A stretch of DNA of 64,000 bases from Flavobacteriaceae bacterium PS02337 (GCA_029959285.1 JASCOE010000009.1:1-64000), one strand, 5' to 3'; numbered from the stretch's first letter, positions 42,402-52,209 are shown. Made by a program: numbers and translations. Notes: generated by a model from the letters alone, not told the origin.

Positions 42402-44565
42402 TGTTATGTATGTATAAAAAACCTTTTCTTGTAGTGTTGGTTAGATCTTTTCTTTTGTAGTCTAAAATATAAAAATAGGATCCGGTTGGAAGTTTTTGAT
42501 TTTTCATAAAAATTTCTCCAGCATTTGCAAAACCAAAGAAATAATTTTGATCAACTCCATAACCAGAAGTTTTGTAAACTAACTGCCCAAATCTATTAAA
42601 TACTTGAATTGAATTGTCTGGAAAATATTCGATGTATTCAATTTTTAAATGATCATTTGATGTGTTGCTATCAATTGTAATCAGGTTATAAATGTCAACA
42701 TCACAAGGAAGTTTATTTACTAAAATTGCTGTACGATTACTGCTTTTGCATTTGTTTACAGGATCTGTAATTTCTGCATAATAGATTGTTCCATTTTCTA
42801 ATGGCGTCGTGTGCGGCAGTTGTTTAGTATCATTTATGCTGCTATAATATCTTACATAAGGTTTGTAATAGTTTAAATTTTCTATTGTAACCTGGTCTTT
42901 TAAACAAAATTCCTGAGAAAAATCTGGAGCAATAACGGCAGTACCTTCCTTAATTGTTACCGTTATTCCCCATCTAGAACTTGAACATCCTGTGGTTGCA
43001 TCATAATCTGAAGAATAATAAGTAACGTTATTTTTCAGTATTGTATTCGGACTAAGTAAATTACCGCCATCTTGGGCGTCGTACCAAGTTACGGAAAGTC
43101 CAGAAATATCGAGACTGGCAATTGTTGGCGCAGTTTCGTCTAAACAAAAAGATTGATTCGATTCTCCGATTGGAGTTCCCAAAGCATTTAATTGAATTGA
43201 AACTTTAGTCATTGGTCCAATGCAGCCATCTTTTGTGATTGCAGCATAGATTTCTCTGTTTGAAATAATTTCTGTTCTTTCGCTAATTGCATCAGTCGAA
43301 AGCATAGATTCGTACCAATTTACATCTAATCCGTTTTTCTCAAGGCTTGCTAAAGTAGGAGTCGGGTAATGACACATAATTTGAGTTTCCGGAATTGCAG
43401 GCCTTGAAATCGGATTGTTTTCAATATGAATTGGTTTTGAAATAAAAGAGGAACAACCACCATCTGAATAAGAAGTTAAAGAAACAGTGTAATCGCCTGA
43501 GTTTTCAAACATATGATCTGGATTTTGAAGAGATGAAGTTTTTCCATCACCAAAATTCCATTCCCATTTGTCTACAACACCATTTATAATATTTGTATTG
43601 TCTTGAAAACCAATAGGAGTAAAAGTTGTGTAATCTGTTTTACAAGGAATTGAAACAGAAAAATCTGAAACAATTGTGGTTGGATTTGAAAGTTTTGCCT
43701 GAATTGTTGATTCACACCTAAATCCATTATTATATGCAATCAATAAACATTCGAAAGTAGCGTTGGGCGGATAATCTGCTAGGGCTAAAGTAATACTTTG
43801 TGATGTTCCAAGTACTTGCCCTTGATGCGTCCATTTGTATTCTACAAAGCCAGCAGGGGCATTCAATGTAAAATTATTTCCGCCTTCACAAACGGCAACA
43901 TTAGCTTTTAATTTACTGCATTTTGCAGAAATATAAGCGTAACCAAAATGTTTGACAAAACCGCAATCTCTGGTAGTAAATTCAATAGATACCGATCTGC
44001 CGATATAATTAGAAAGATTTATCCCGACGGTATTCCATTGTGTCCAGTAAATATCTCCACAAATATTTGCATTCTGATTTGGTTCACCAGAACTCACATT
44101 ATATACGCCACAAAATGGATCAATTTCGGTTCCTTGATTGTCTATAACTCTAACACTAAAATTAGGCTGAGAAGCTTTGTCATGTCCGCCATCTTGAAGT
44201 ACAACCGCATATTTGTAAATAAACAAATTGTTATCTTCAGTTACTGAGCTCACATCATAAATTAATCGATCAGCTTCAGAACCACCAGCATTATTTCCCA
44301 ATCGGGCAGCGTGAGTTTCTCCTGGAGGAACCATAAAAAGTTCGCCTCCACAAGAAGAAGCTATACTATCTAAAATTCCAGCGCTTGTAACATAATGGTG
44401 CGCCGAATTTACACCTTCGTAAAAATTCGGATTCTCTCTTCCCCCGTACGAAGCTCGCCATCCATCAAATTTGGTAGTCGAAAAATCTGCATTATAACAA
44501 CCCGTCTGAGCATTAACTGAATAAATTATCGCTAAGAAGAATAAAATAGAGTAATATTTAATCAT
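42394..44565 (-). CDS. PKD adhesin with type IX type B sorting domain
   Basis: A 723-aa secreted protein with N-terminal signal peptide. It contains a galactose-binding-like N-terminal region, a PKD domain (VDKWEWNFGDGKTSS near residue 335), several Ig-like units, and a C-terminal type B sorting domain (IQVFNRFGQLVYKTSGYG and the final TRKGFLYI). These features mark a SprB-like adhesin exported by the type IX system and attached to the surface. It pairs with the SprF-like gene. Confidence 0.92.
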   Translation of the reverse strand: MIKYYSILFFLAIIYSVNAQTGCYNADFSTTKFDGWRASYGGRENPNFYEGVNSAHHYVTSAGILDSIASSCGGELFMVPPGETHAARLGNNAGGSEADRLIYDVSSVTEDNNLFIYKYAVVLQDGGHDKASQPNFSVRVIDNQGTEIDPFCGVYNVSSGEPNQNANICGDIYWTQWNTVGINLSNYIGRSVSIEFTTRDCGFVKHFGYAYISAKCSKLKANVAVCEGGNNFTLNAPAGFVEYKWTHQGQVLGTSQSITLALADYPPNATFECLLIAYNNGFRCESTIQAKLSNPTTIVSDFSVSIPCKTDYTTFTPIGFQDNTNIINGVVDKWEWNFGDGKTSSLQNPDHMFENSGDYTVSLTSYSDGGCSSFISKPIHIENNPISRPAIPETQIMCHYPTPTLASLEKNGLDVNWYESMLSTDAISERTEIISNREIYAAITKDGCIGPMTKVSIQLNALGTPIGESNQSFCLDETAPTIASLDISGLSVTWYDAQDGGNLLSPNTILKNNVTYYSSDYDATTGCSSSRWGITVTIKEGTAVIAPDFSQEFCLKDQVTIENLNYYKPYVRYYSSINDTKQLPHTTPLENGTIYYAEITDPVNKCKSSNRTAILVNKLPCDVDIYNLITIDSNTSNDHLKIEYIEYFPDNSIQVFNRFGQLVYKTSGYGVDQNYFFGFANAGEIFMKNQKLPTGSYFYILDYKRKDLTNTTRKGFLYIHNND

Positions 44566-44580
44566 CAGTTTCGTTGATTA

Positions 44581-44588
44581 CAAATTTA
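44581..44588 (-). promoter_or_regulatory. -7 promoter box for the adhesin operon
   Basis: TAAATTTG on the minus strand fits TAnnTTTG, 15 bp upstream of the adhesin start codon. A TTTG lies upstream, but its spacing to the box (14 bp) is shorter than usual. Confidence 0.35.
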
Positions 44589-44694
44589 CTTTGGGGGTTT
44601 CGCAAATGTAAGATTTTGTAATAAAAAAACTATCCTTTAGGTTAAAAAGTTGAAAAATATAAAAGAAATACTATTTTTCATTAGAGTTTTCGAA

Positions 44695-46803
44695 TTAACT
44701 AATGTAATTCCAGATGTTTTTCTTTTTAGTCAATTCGATGAAAATTGCTCGTAAAATAGCATGTTCTGGCTTTTGCAAGGCAGAATCTTCTTTTAAGATT
44801 TTCATGGCGTAATTTCGTGCTAAAGAAAGAATATCGCGATCGCGAACAATGTCTGCAATTTGAAGATTTAAAACACCACTTTGCTGCGTTCCCATTAAAT
44901 CGCCAGGTCCGCGAAGTTTTAGATCGACTTCGGCAATTTCGAAACCATCGTTCGTCTGAACCATAGTTTCCATTCTTGTCTTACTGTCAGCACTTAACTT
45001 ATGGCCCGTCATTAAAATACAATAACTTTGTTCGGCGCCACGACCAACGCGTCCGCGCAGCTGATGCAATTGCGAAAGTCCAAATCTTTCGGCACTTTCA
45101 ATAATCATTACGCTGGCATTTGGCACATTTACACCAACTTCAATAACGGTTGTGGCAACCATAATATTGGTTTTTCCTTCCGAAAAGCGTTTCATTTCTG
45201 AATCTTTATCGGCTGGCTTCATTTTTCCATGCAAAATGGAAATCGAATATTGCGGAAGCGGAAAATCACGAGAAATACTTTCGTAGCCGTCCATTAAATC
45301 CTTGTAATCCATTTTTTCAGATTCCTGAATTAACGGATAAACAATATAAATTTGTCTTCCTTTTGCAATTTCATCACGAAGAAATTTCCAAACTTTCAAA
45401 CGATTCGTATCAAAACGATGCACAGTTTGAATTGGTTTTCTTCCTGGAGGCAATTCATCAATTACAGAAATATCCAGATCGCCGTATAAACTCATCGCCA
45501 ATGTTCTCGGAATTGGCGTCGCAGTCATAACCAGAACATGCGGCGGAATATCATTTTTCTTCCACAATTTAGAACGCTGTTCAACCCCAAAACGATGTTG
45601 CTCATCAATTACTGCAAGTCCTAGATTTTGAAATTTTACTTTATCTTCTAATAAAGCATGAGTTCCGATTAAAATTTTAAGTTCGCCGCTTTCCAATTCT
45701 TCATGAATAATTTTTCTCTCAGAAGTTTTAGTAGAACCCGTTAAAATTCTAATATTGATATTTAATGTTTTAGCGAATTCTGATAAACCAAGGAAATGCT
45801 GATTGGCCAAAATCTCGGTCGGAGCCATTAAACAGGCTTGAAAACCGTTGTCAATGGCAAGAAGCATACTCATAAAAGCCACAATCGTTTTTCCAGAACC
45901 AACATCTCCTTGCAAAAGGCGATTCATTTGGGCGTTGCTTCCCATATCGGTTCTGATTTCTTTTATTACTCTTTTTTGAGCATTAGTTAAATCAAAAGGC
46001 AAATGATTTTGATAAAATTCATTAAAAAGTTCGCCCACTTTCGTGAATGGATGCCCTTTTATTTTATGTTTTCGAATAAGATTTTTTGTAATAAGCTGAA
46101 GCTGAATAAAAAATAATTCTTCAAATTTCAATCGAAATTGTGCTTTCGCTAAAATATCGGCACTTTTTGGAAAGTGAATATTAAACAAAGCCGCTTTTTT
46201 GGGAATCAGTTTTAATTCTTCAATTAAAAAGGGCGGAAAAGTTTCTGAAAACAACGCATGAGTTTCCAAAAAAAGCTGCTCCATTATTTTATTAATGGTA
46301 CGATTTGAAATTCCTTTATTAGCCAAAGCTTCTGTTGAAGGATAAACGGGCTGCATCGCCGAACGAAGACTTTTTTCGTGTTCGCTCAACAATTCAATTT
46401 CAGGATGCGCCATGCTAAATTGGCTTCCGTAAAGAGAACATTTTCCGAAGATTACGATAGTTTCATTGAGTTTTAAACTTTCACGAATCCATTTGTGGCC
46501 TTGAAACCAATTTAAATCAATTTGCCCTGTATCATCAACAAAAGTCGCCACGAGACGTTTTTTGTTTTTTGCAAATTCAACCGTTTTAATGTGAATTATT
46601 TTTCCAATAATTTGAACTTCAGAACCTGTATTCTGCAATTCATTAATCTTATAATAACGCGTTCTGTCAATATATCGATTTGGAAAAAAATTGACTAAAT
46701 CTCCATATTTATGAATACCCAATTCCTTACGAAGCAATTGGCCACGAGTTGGACCAACGCCTTTTAAGTATTCAATTGGATTTTCTAGGAGATTATTAGA
46801 CAT
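44695..46803 (-). CDS. recG: ATP-dependent DNA helicase RecG
   Basis: A 702-aa branch-migration helicase that remodels stalled replication forks. The N-terminal wedge domain, Walker A (QGDVGSGKTIVAF), VIDEQHRFG box and the C-terminal TATPIPRTLAMSLYGDLDIS and RGRVGRG motifs are all present. Length is standard. It stands alone on the minus strand, upstream of a noncoding region with a probable small RNA. Confidence 0.97.
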   Translation of the reverse strand: MSNNLLENPIEYLKGVGPTRGQLLRKELGIHKYGDLVNFFPNRYIDRTRYYKINELQNTGSEVQIIGKIIHIKTVEFAKNKKRLVATFVDDTGQIDLNWFQGHKWIRESLKLNETIVIFGKCSLYGSQFSMAHPEIELLSEHEKSLRSAMQPVYPSTEALANKGISNRTINKIMEQLFLETHALFSETFPPFLIEELKLIPKKAALFNIHFPKSADILAKAQFRLKFEELFFIQLQLITKNLIRKHKIKGHPFTKVGELFNEFYQNHLPFDLTNAQKRVIKEIRTDMGSNAQMNRLLQGDVGSGKTIVAFMSMLLAIDNGFQACLMAPTEILANQHFLGLSEFAKTLNINIRILTGSTKTSERKIIHEELESGELKILIGTHALLEDKVKFQNLGLAVIDEQHRFGVEQRSKLWKKNDIPPHVLVMTATPIPRTLAMSLYGDLDISVIDELPPGRKPIQTVHRFDTNRLKVWKFLRDEIAKGRQIYIVYPLIQESEKMDYKDLMDGYESISRDFPLPQYSISILHGKMKPADKDSEMKRFSEGKTNIMVATTVIEVGVNVPNASVMIIESAERFGLSQLHQLRGRVGRGAEQSYCILMTGHKLSADSKTRMETMVQTNDGFEIAEVDLKLRGPGDLMGTQQSGVLNLQIADIVRDRDILSLARNYAMKILKEDSALQKPEHAILRAIFIELTKKKNIWNYIS

Positions 46804-46964
46804 TAAAGAATTTTAGATTGTTGATTTTAGATTTTAGACTGAAAAAAAATGGTATTTGGATTTTTCTATTTGGAATTTAATTTGAAAGCGAAGATAAATC
46901 TTAATTAGCAAATTTGAAAATGAATTCTATTTTTCAATATTTTGAATCTTTTTTTTCATTTCTG

Positions 46965-46995
46965 ACGCAACCATTTATAAAGAGTGCAATCTTAA
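46965..46995 (+). promoter_or_regulatory. ECF-like promoter, upstream copy
   Basis: ACGCAACC (46965-46972) and AATCTTAA (46988-46995) are separated by 15 bp, as in extracytoplasmic-function sigma promoters with a CAACC -35 and a TCTTA -10. The same pair recurs at 47157-47187. Transcription would run into the hairpin at 47043-47073. Confidence 0.5.
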
Positions 46996-46999
46996 CAAT

Positions 47000-47073
47000 A
47001 CATTATTTATAACAATTGCTTACTAATTCAAATTGTTTAAAGCTCCGTCGGTTTTCTGGCGGAGTTTTTTTTT
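47000..47073 (+). ncRNA. Candidate ~70-nt small RNA
   Basis: The stretch starts just after an ECF-like promoter and ends at a strong intrinsic terminator, with no ORF inside. A transcript of ~70 nt is predicted. No known family is recognised. The rest of the 414-bp gap 46804-47217 is AT-rich apart from the second promoter copy. Confidence 0.4.
47043..47073 (+). terminator. Strong intrinsic terminator of the candidate small RNA
   Basis: CTCCGTCGG (47043-47051) pairs with CTGGCGGAG (47056-47064) through nine pairs including two wobbles, with a TTTT loop and nine Ts. No protein gene on this strand precedes it. Confidence 0.8.
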
Positions 47074-47156
47074 GAAGTTTGAATTGCTTTAGAAATTGAT
47101 ATTAAAATATTTCTTAAGTATTTGAATATTTTTTTAATGTTAAGTTTTAAAAATCC

Positions 47157-47187
47157 ACGCAACCTTTTTTAGAAAGTAAAATCTTAA
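47157..47187 (+). promoter_or_regulatory. ECF-like promoter of the lipoprotein gene
   Basis: ACGCAACC (47157-47164) and AATCTTAA (47180-47187) are 15 bp apart, matching the copy at 46965-46995. The lipoprotein start follows at 47218, leaving a leader of roughly 20-25 nt. Confidence 0.5.
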
Positions 47188-47217
47188 TAATAGTTAACCT
47201 TTTAAAAAACCTTAAAA

Positions 47218-47655
47218 ATGAAAAAAATTACCCTTATTTTAATTTTCGTATTTAGCCTTCTGGGCTTAGTTTCTTGTTCAAATGATGAATCAGATTCTCA
47301 AGCAAAATCTACTATTGTAGATTATTATGGAAAATGGACAAGTACTGATCAAATTACAGATGTAAACAGTCCTTATTTATGGACAGAATATTATGTTTTT
47401 AATGCAGACCATACATTTACAAAATCCCGCACAACTAAAGAAGGAACTACAACTTCAACTGGAACTTTTGAAATATTTATTTCCGAAAACAGACCTAATT
47501 TTAAACTGACTTACTCTATTGCGTCTACCATAGTTTTAGATATTAGTGCTCCACTATTTGCTGGTAAATCTGAACTTTTATATTTAAGGAATGGTGTTTT
47601 AGTGAACGCATTAGAAATGGTTGATTATGGACCAACATATAAAAAAGATAAATAA
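47218..47655 (+). CDS. Lipocalin-like lipoprotein
   Basis: A 145-aa exported lipoprotein. The signal peptide ends in the lipobox LVSC (lipid cysteine at about residue 20), followed by SNDES, which favours surface export in Bacteroidota. The mature part is beta-rich with YYGKWTSTDQI at its start, as in lipocalin-like domains. The ECF-like promoter suggests envelope-stress control. It ends at a clear terminator. Confidence 0.8.
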   Translation: MKKITLILIFVFSLLGLVSCSNDESDSQAKSTIVDYYGKWTSTDQITDVNSPYLWTEYYVFNADHTFTKSRTTKEGTTTSTGTFEIFISENRPNFKLTYSIASTIVLDISAPLFAGKSELLYLRNGVLVNALEMVDYGPTYKKDK

Positions 47656-47681
47656 AAAAAACGTAAGTTTGTTTAGATATT

Positions 47682-47716
47682 AAAAAAGTATTCAATTGAA
47701 AGTTGGATACTTTTTT
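47682..47716 (+). terminator. Terminator after the lipoprotein gene
   Basis: AAAAAAGTATTC (47682-47693) pairs with GGATACTTTTTT (47705-47716) with one wobble, followed by T-rich sequence. It lies between the lipoprotein and DUF1697 genes, supporting a downstream start for the latter. Confidence 0.75.
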
Positions 47717-47735
47717 ATTTTATAAAACTTTTGCA

Positions 47736-48275
47736 ATGACAACACACTTGGCACTTTTACGCGGAATTAATGTTTCTGGACATAATATGATGAAAATGGA
47801 AGCTTTGAAAGCAATGTTAGAAAATATTGGTTTTCAAAATGTTCGAACGTATCTGCAATCTGGAAATGTTTTTATTGATAGTGAAGAAGAAGCTTCGAAA
47901 GTTGGTTTTATGATTAAACAGGAAATTTTTAAAGTTTTCGGACATGAAGTTCCTGTTGTTATGATTACTAAAGAAAATCTGGAATCTTGTTTTGCAAATA
48001 ATCCTTTCTTGAAAGAAAAAGATATCGATACTAAAAAACTTTACGTTGCTTTTGTTTCTACGACATTGAAAAAAGAAAACATAAACGATTTAAAAATTAG
48101 TCAGTTTAAACCAGACGAAGCAAGTATTGATGAAAATAGAATTTTCATTAAATATGATGTTGGCGCTGGAAAAACGAGATTTGATCAAAAATATATCGAG
48201 AAAAAATTAAACGTAACGGCAACAATTAGAAACTGGAATACGGTTACGAATCTGCTTAAAATGTATTCCGAATAA
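47736..48275 (+). CDS. DUF1697 family protein
   Basis: A 179-aa protein of the DUF1697 family, recognised by the N-terminal signature THLALLRGINVSGHN and VRTYLQSGNVFIDSEE. Biochemical role unknown. The start at 47736 (MTTHLALL) fits the family; an earlier ATG at 47703 lies in the preceding terminator and would add 11 unlikely residues. It converges with the PP-loop ATPase gene 3 bp away. Confidence 0.9.
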   Translation: MTTHLALLRGINVSGHNMMKMEALKAMLENIGFQNVRTYLQSGNVFIDSEEEASKVGFMIKQEIFKVFGHEVPVVMITKENLESCFANNPFLKEKDIDTKKLYVAFVSTTLKKENINDLKISQFKPDEASIDENRIFIKYDVGAGKTRFDQKYIEKKLNVTATIRNWNTVTNLLKMYSE

Positions 48276-48278
48276 ATA

Positions 48279-49022
48279 TTATTTTGGTATTAAATCGCAA
48301 TACCAAAATCCGAAATCGAAAGCAGTTTCATCATTTGTATCGCAAGCCGTATTAGATGAATCTGTTGTTTTTGGTTTTTCGTATTTGCGGTGAACTATTT
48401 CGCCAATTTCAAAATCAATAGGTTTTGAGAAAATTGGTCCATCGAAAGCAAAAGTGTGAAATTCGCCGTTTTCGCCGCAGACATCAACATTTTCGGGTAA
48501 ATCGTTTATAAAATCCTGATCGATTATTCTGCCAACAAAACTTTTGTCCAAATATTTTTCATTTACACAAACTACAATGGTTTTGAATCCAAGCGAAATA
48601 AATTCTTGAATTAAATCTTTGGTTGGGACTTTCCAAATTGGAAATAAACCTTTAAAATTAATTTTAGCTAATTGATTTTCGCGATATTGACGTAAATCTT
48701 CCAAAAAAATATCACCAAAAACAGAATGCGTTATATCCTTATTTTTTAATTCTGATAAAGTTTCAGTCATTACTTCTTCATAAACTTCCATTGTTGGCAT
48801 TTCTGGAATTTCCATGATTTTTAAAGGAATTCCAATGCTTTCTGCTTGCGCTTGTAATAATTCAACACGAACACCATGCATAGAAATTCTTTGATATTGC
48901 TGATTTACACTTGTCAGCAAACATTCAATTTTATAATCTGGATTTTGAAGAATTTTGTATAAAGCAAGAGCAGAATCTTTTCCGCTGCTCCAGTTAAATA
49001 AAGCTTTTTGAGGTATAGACAC
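48279..49022 (-). CDS. Dph6-related PP-loop ATP pyrophosphatase
   Basis: A 247-aa ATP-binding protein with the PP-loop motif NWSSGKDSALALYK at residues ~10-23 and the conserved MHGVRVELLQAQAESIGIPL and VFGDIFLEDLRQYRE segments of the diphthine-ammonia-ligase-related family. Bacteria do not make diphthamide, so the reaction is probably another amidation or ligation; substrate unknown. Divergent from the aminopeptidase gene. Confidence 0.9.
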   Translation of the reverse strand: MSIPQKALFNWSSGKDSALALYKILQNPDYKIECLLTSVNQQYQRISMHGVRVELLQAQAESIGIPLKIMEIPEMPTMEVYEEVMTETLSELKNKDITHSVFGDIFLEDLRQYRENQLAKINFKGLFPIWKVPTKDLIQEFISLGFKTIVVCVNEKYLDKSFVGRIIDQDFINDLPENVDVCGENGEFHTFAFDGPIFSKPIDFEIGEIVHRKYEKPKTTDSSNTACDTNDETAFDFGFWYCDLIPK

Positions 49023-49082
49023 AATTTGGTATTTTATGATGTAAACTTACAAATTTCATTCTATTTGTTGGTGAAAGGTTTG

Positions 49083-49090
49083 TAACTTTG
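49083..49090 (+). promoter_or_regulatory. -7 promoter box for the aminopeptidase gene
   Basis: TAACTTTG fits TAnnTTTG; a TTTG at 49064-49067 is 15 bp upstream, somewhat close for a -33 element. The start codon is 26 bp downstream. Confidence 0.4.
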
Positions 49091-49116
49091 GGATTTCGCC
49101 TTCAAAATTCATTTCA

Positions 49117-51177
49117 ATGAAATACATCTTTTTATTATTCACCAGTTTTCTTTTTGCACAACAGACTCAATTTGTTGATTTTAAATCCGTTTCAGGTCAA
49201 TTATCATTAAACTCAAAAGAAAAAACAATTTCTGGAGCAGTTGATTTTCAATTTGAGGTTTTAAAAGATTGCGATACCATTTCGCTTGACGCAAAAAACA
49301 TGGAATTTTCAAATGTAAAAATCAATGAAGAAGAAATTATTTTTATAAATACAACGAAACAATTAAAACTGGTTTTTCCTTTCAAAAAAGGACAAAATCA
49401 TTTGATTTTCAATTATACTGCAAAACCAAAACAAGCATTATATTTTGTTGATATTGAAAATAATGAAACTCAAATCTGGACACAAGGGCAGGGCAGATAT
49501 ACTAGCAATTGGTTTCCAAGTTTTGATGATGTAAATGAAAAATTGATTTTCAATCTCGGAATTACTTATGATAAAGAGTATCAAGTAGTTTCCAACGGAA
49601 TTTTAAAAGAAAAAACAACAAATGGAAATGAGAATTTTTGGCAATATCAAATGCAAAAACCAATGAGTTCTTATTTGCTGATGTTGGCAATTGGAAAATT
49701 TGATAAAAAAGAGTTTAAATCAAAAAGCAGAATTCCGTTAGAATATTATTACGAGCCAAAAGATTCTAATCGATTTGAGCCTACATATCGTTATTCGAAA
49801 AGAATTTTCGATTTTCTTGAAAAAGAAATTGGTGTAAAATATCCTTGGCAAATTAACAGACAAATTCCGGTTAGAGATTTTTTGTATGCGGGAATGGAAA
49901 ATACAACCAGTACACTTTTTGCAACTCGTTACGTTGTCGATTCAACCGGATTTTGTGATAGAAATTACACCAATGTTGACGCGCACGAATTGGCACATCA
50001 TTGGTTTGGAGATCTTATAACGGCAGAAAGCAGTACGCACCACTGGCTTCAGGAAGGTTTTGCAACCTATTTTGCTTTATTGGCAGAAAGAGATATTTAC
50101 GGAGACGATTATTTTTACACGAAATTATACAATACGGCGCAACAAATAAAATTTGCTTCTAGAACCGATACGATTCCGGTTTTGAATGCAAAAGCCAGTT
50201 CATTAACTTTTTACGAAAAAGGTGCGTGGACATTATTTGTTTTGCATGAATCGATTGGAGATAAAGCGTTTAAAAAAGCTATTAAAAGTTATTTAAACAA
50301 ATACGCTTATCAAACGGTAAATACTCAAAATTTCTTTGATGAAATTAAAAAAGTTTCCGATTTTGATTTGGATAAATTCCAGAAAACTTGGCTCGAATCT
50401 ACCGCTTTTGACACGCCAACTGCGAATGCTTTATTGAGTAAAAACAAAACCATTCAGAAACGATTAGAAATTGATAAACTGAAGAAAACGCCTTTAAGAG
50501 AAAAGATAGAAGTTTTAAAAACTGCTTTAGAATCTGATGTTTATGAATCTGTAAAAAAAGCTGTTGTTGATCAATTAGAAAATGAAAAATACGAAGCAAA
50601 GAAACCGCTTTTACTTTTAGCTTTAGAAACAAATAATATTCAAGTGCGTCAGAATGTAGCAGAAACATTGACAAAAATTCCAGAAGATTTTAGATTGAAC
50701 TATGAAACTTTACTTGACGATAAATCGTATCAAACACAAGAAGTTGCATTGTATTGGTTGTGGAGAAATTTCCCTGATCATAGAAAAGAATATCTAGATA
50801 AATCGAAAAACTGGATCGGATTTAACGATTTTAATCTTCGCACGTTGTGGCTTTCTATGGCATTGTCAACCACAAATTACAGTAGCGACTCAGAATCTTT
50901 AATCAACGAATTAATTGCATTTTCGTCTACAAAATACGAAGCCACAACAAGACAAAATGCTTTAGAAAAACTAATTGCTTTCAAAATTATTAACGATCAG
51001 GTTTTGAGCAATTTAGTTAGTGCAACAACGCATCATATGTGGCAATTTTCAAAGTTTGGAAGAGATACGATTAGAGTTCTTTTAAAAAATCCTGAAATGC
51101 GTGCGTCTTTTAATAGAATTTTACCTAATTTGACCCCCGATGAACAGTTTCAATTGAATCGTTTGTTGAAAGAGTAA
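49117..51177 (+). CDS. M1-family aminopeptidase, secreted
   Basis: A 686-aa gluzincin aminopeptidase with an N-terminal signal peptide (cut near FLFA-QQ). The substrate-binding motif AGMENTT and the zinc motif HELAHHW with the distal glutamate are intact. It removes N-terminal residues from peptides in the periplasm or outside. The C-terminal ~200 residues form helical repeats of the ERAP/HEAT-like type. It is a monocistronic gene. Confidence 0.93.
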   Translation: MKYIFLLFTSFLFAQQTQFVDFKSVSGQLSLNSKEKTISGAVDFQFEVLKDCDTISLDAKNMEFSNVKINEEEIIFINTTKQLKLVFPFKKGQNHLIFNYTAKPKQALYFVDIENNETQIWTQGQGRYTSNWFPSFDDVNEKLIFNLGITYDKEYQVVSNGILKEKTTNGNENFWQYQMQKPMSSYLLMLAIGKFDKKEFKSKSRIPLEYYYEPKDSNRFEPTYRYSKRIFDFLEKEIGVKYPWQINRQIPVRDFLYAGMENTTSTLFATRYVVDSTGFCDRNYTNVDAHELAHHWFGDLITAESSTHHWLQEGFATYFALLAERDIYGDDYFYTKLYNTAQQIKFASRTDTIPVLNAKASSLTFYEKGAWTLFVLHESIGDKAFKKAIKSYLNKYAYQTVNTQNFFDEIKKVSDFDLDKFQKTWLESTAFDTPTANALLSKNKTIQKRLEIDKLKKTPLREKIEVLKTALESDVYESVKKAVVDQLENEKYEAKKPLLLLALETNNIQVRQNVAETLTKIPEDFRLNYETLLDDKSYQTQEVALYWLWRNFPDHRKEYLDKSKNWIGFNDFNLRTLWLSMALSTTNYSSDSESLINELIAFSSTKYEATTRQNALEKLIAFKIINDQVLSNLVSATTHHMWQFSKFGRDTIRVLLKNPEMRASFNRILPNLTPDEQFQLNRLLKE

Positions 51178-51179
51178 TT

Positions 51180-51262
51180 TAGAGAATGTAGAAGCAAGAA
51201 ACAAGAAGAAAGAACAGTAGTAAAACTTTAGTCTTTCTTCTTGTATCTTGTCTCTATCCATC
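51180..51262. repeat. Inverted repeat spacer after the aminopeptidase gene
   Basis: Words of the type AGAAACAAGAAGAAAGA occur here followed by the complementary TCTTTCTTCTTGTATCTTG, forming an imperfect hairpin of ~70 bp. It belongs to the family of word-like palindromic spacers seen elsewhere and probably ends transcription. Confidence 0.5.
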
Positions 51263-51299
51263 TTAAAAAAGACCAAAAACAAAACCTACATTACAATTT

Positions 51300-52205
51300 A
51301 TGAGAGCATTGGTTATTTCTGGTGGTGGCAGTAAAGGCGCTTTTGCCGGCGGTGTTGCCCAGTATTTGATAGAAGAAAAAAAACATGAATATGACTTGTT
51401 TTTAGGCACTTCAACAGGAAGTTTATTGATTCCGCATTTGGCTCTCGGACATATCAAAAAAATTCATTCAGTTTATACCAATGTTACTATGGCAAGTATT
51501 TTTAATATTTGTCCGTTTGTGGTTAAAAATAAAGACGGAGTAGATATTGTAACCATTAATCACTTTAATGTACTGCGTCAGTTTTTTAAAGGAAAACGAA
51601 CTTTTGGTGAAAGTAAAGGTTTGAAGAAATATATTAAGAATAATTTCTTACTCTCTGATTTCAATAAACTTAAAAAACTAAAAACAGATGTAGTTGTAAC
51701 GGTAACAAATTTTACAACAAACGAATCAGAATATAAATCTGTAAAAGATTGTACGTATGAAGAGTTTTGCGAATGGTCTTGGATTTCAAGTAATTATGTT
51801 CCGTTTATGAGTTTGGTCGAAAAGAATAATTTCGAATATGGAGATGGAGGATTTTCTAGTTTGGTTCCAATTCGTGAAGCTATTAACCGTGGCGCAACAG
51901 AAATTGATGTAATTGTACTTGAAACAGAAGTGAATACAACCAAAATAGTAATCGGTAAAAATCCGTTTTCGTTAATGATTGATTTGTTTCGAATTGCTTT
52001 AGATCAGGTCGAAAAACACGATATCGCTATAGGAAAACTTATGGCAAATACTAAAGATGTGAAACTTAACTTATATTACACTCCGATAAAATTAACCGAT
52101 AACGCACTGATTTTTAATAAAGATGTAATGAAAGATTGGTGGGAACAAGGTTATGAATACGCTCAGAATAAGTCTGAAGTTATGAGTGATAATAGGAAAA
52201 TGTAA
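51300..52205 (+). CDS. Patatin-like phospholipase (chromosomal, not CBASS)
   Basis: A 301-aa patatin-family protein: oxyanion loop SGGGSKGAFAGG (residues ~7-18), nucleophile in GTSTGS and the dyad in GDGGFSS. All catalytic elements are present, so it should hydrolyse lipid acyl chains. It has no neighbouring nucleotidyltransferase, and its sequence differs from the CapV-like protein at 8872-9885, so a housekeeping lipid role is more likely. Confidence 0.9.
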   Translation: MRALVISGGGSKGAFAGGVAQYLIEEKKHEYDLFLGTSTGSLLIPHLALGHIKKIHSVYTNVTMASIFNICPFVVKNKDGVDIVTINHFNVLRQFFKGKRTFGESKGLKKYIKNNFLLSDFNKLKKLKTDVVVTVTNFTTNESEYKSVKDCTYEEFCEWSWISSNYVPFMSLVEKNNFEYGDGGFSSLVPIREAINRGATEIDVIVLETEVNTTKIVIGKNPFSLMIDLFRIALDQVEKHDIAIGKLMANTKDVKLNLYYTPIKLTDNALIFNKDVMKDWWEQGYEYAQNKSEVMSDNRKM

Positions 52206-52209
52206 TTTT

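Noticed and set aside
51300-52205. Second CBASS effector (patatin at 51300)
   Set aside because: No CD-NTase or other CBASS gene is near, and the protein differs from the CapV-like one.
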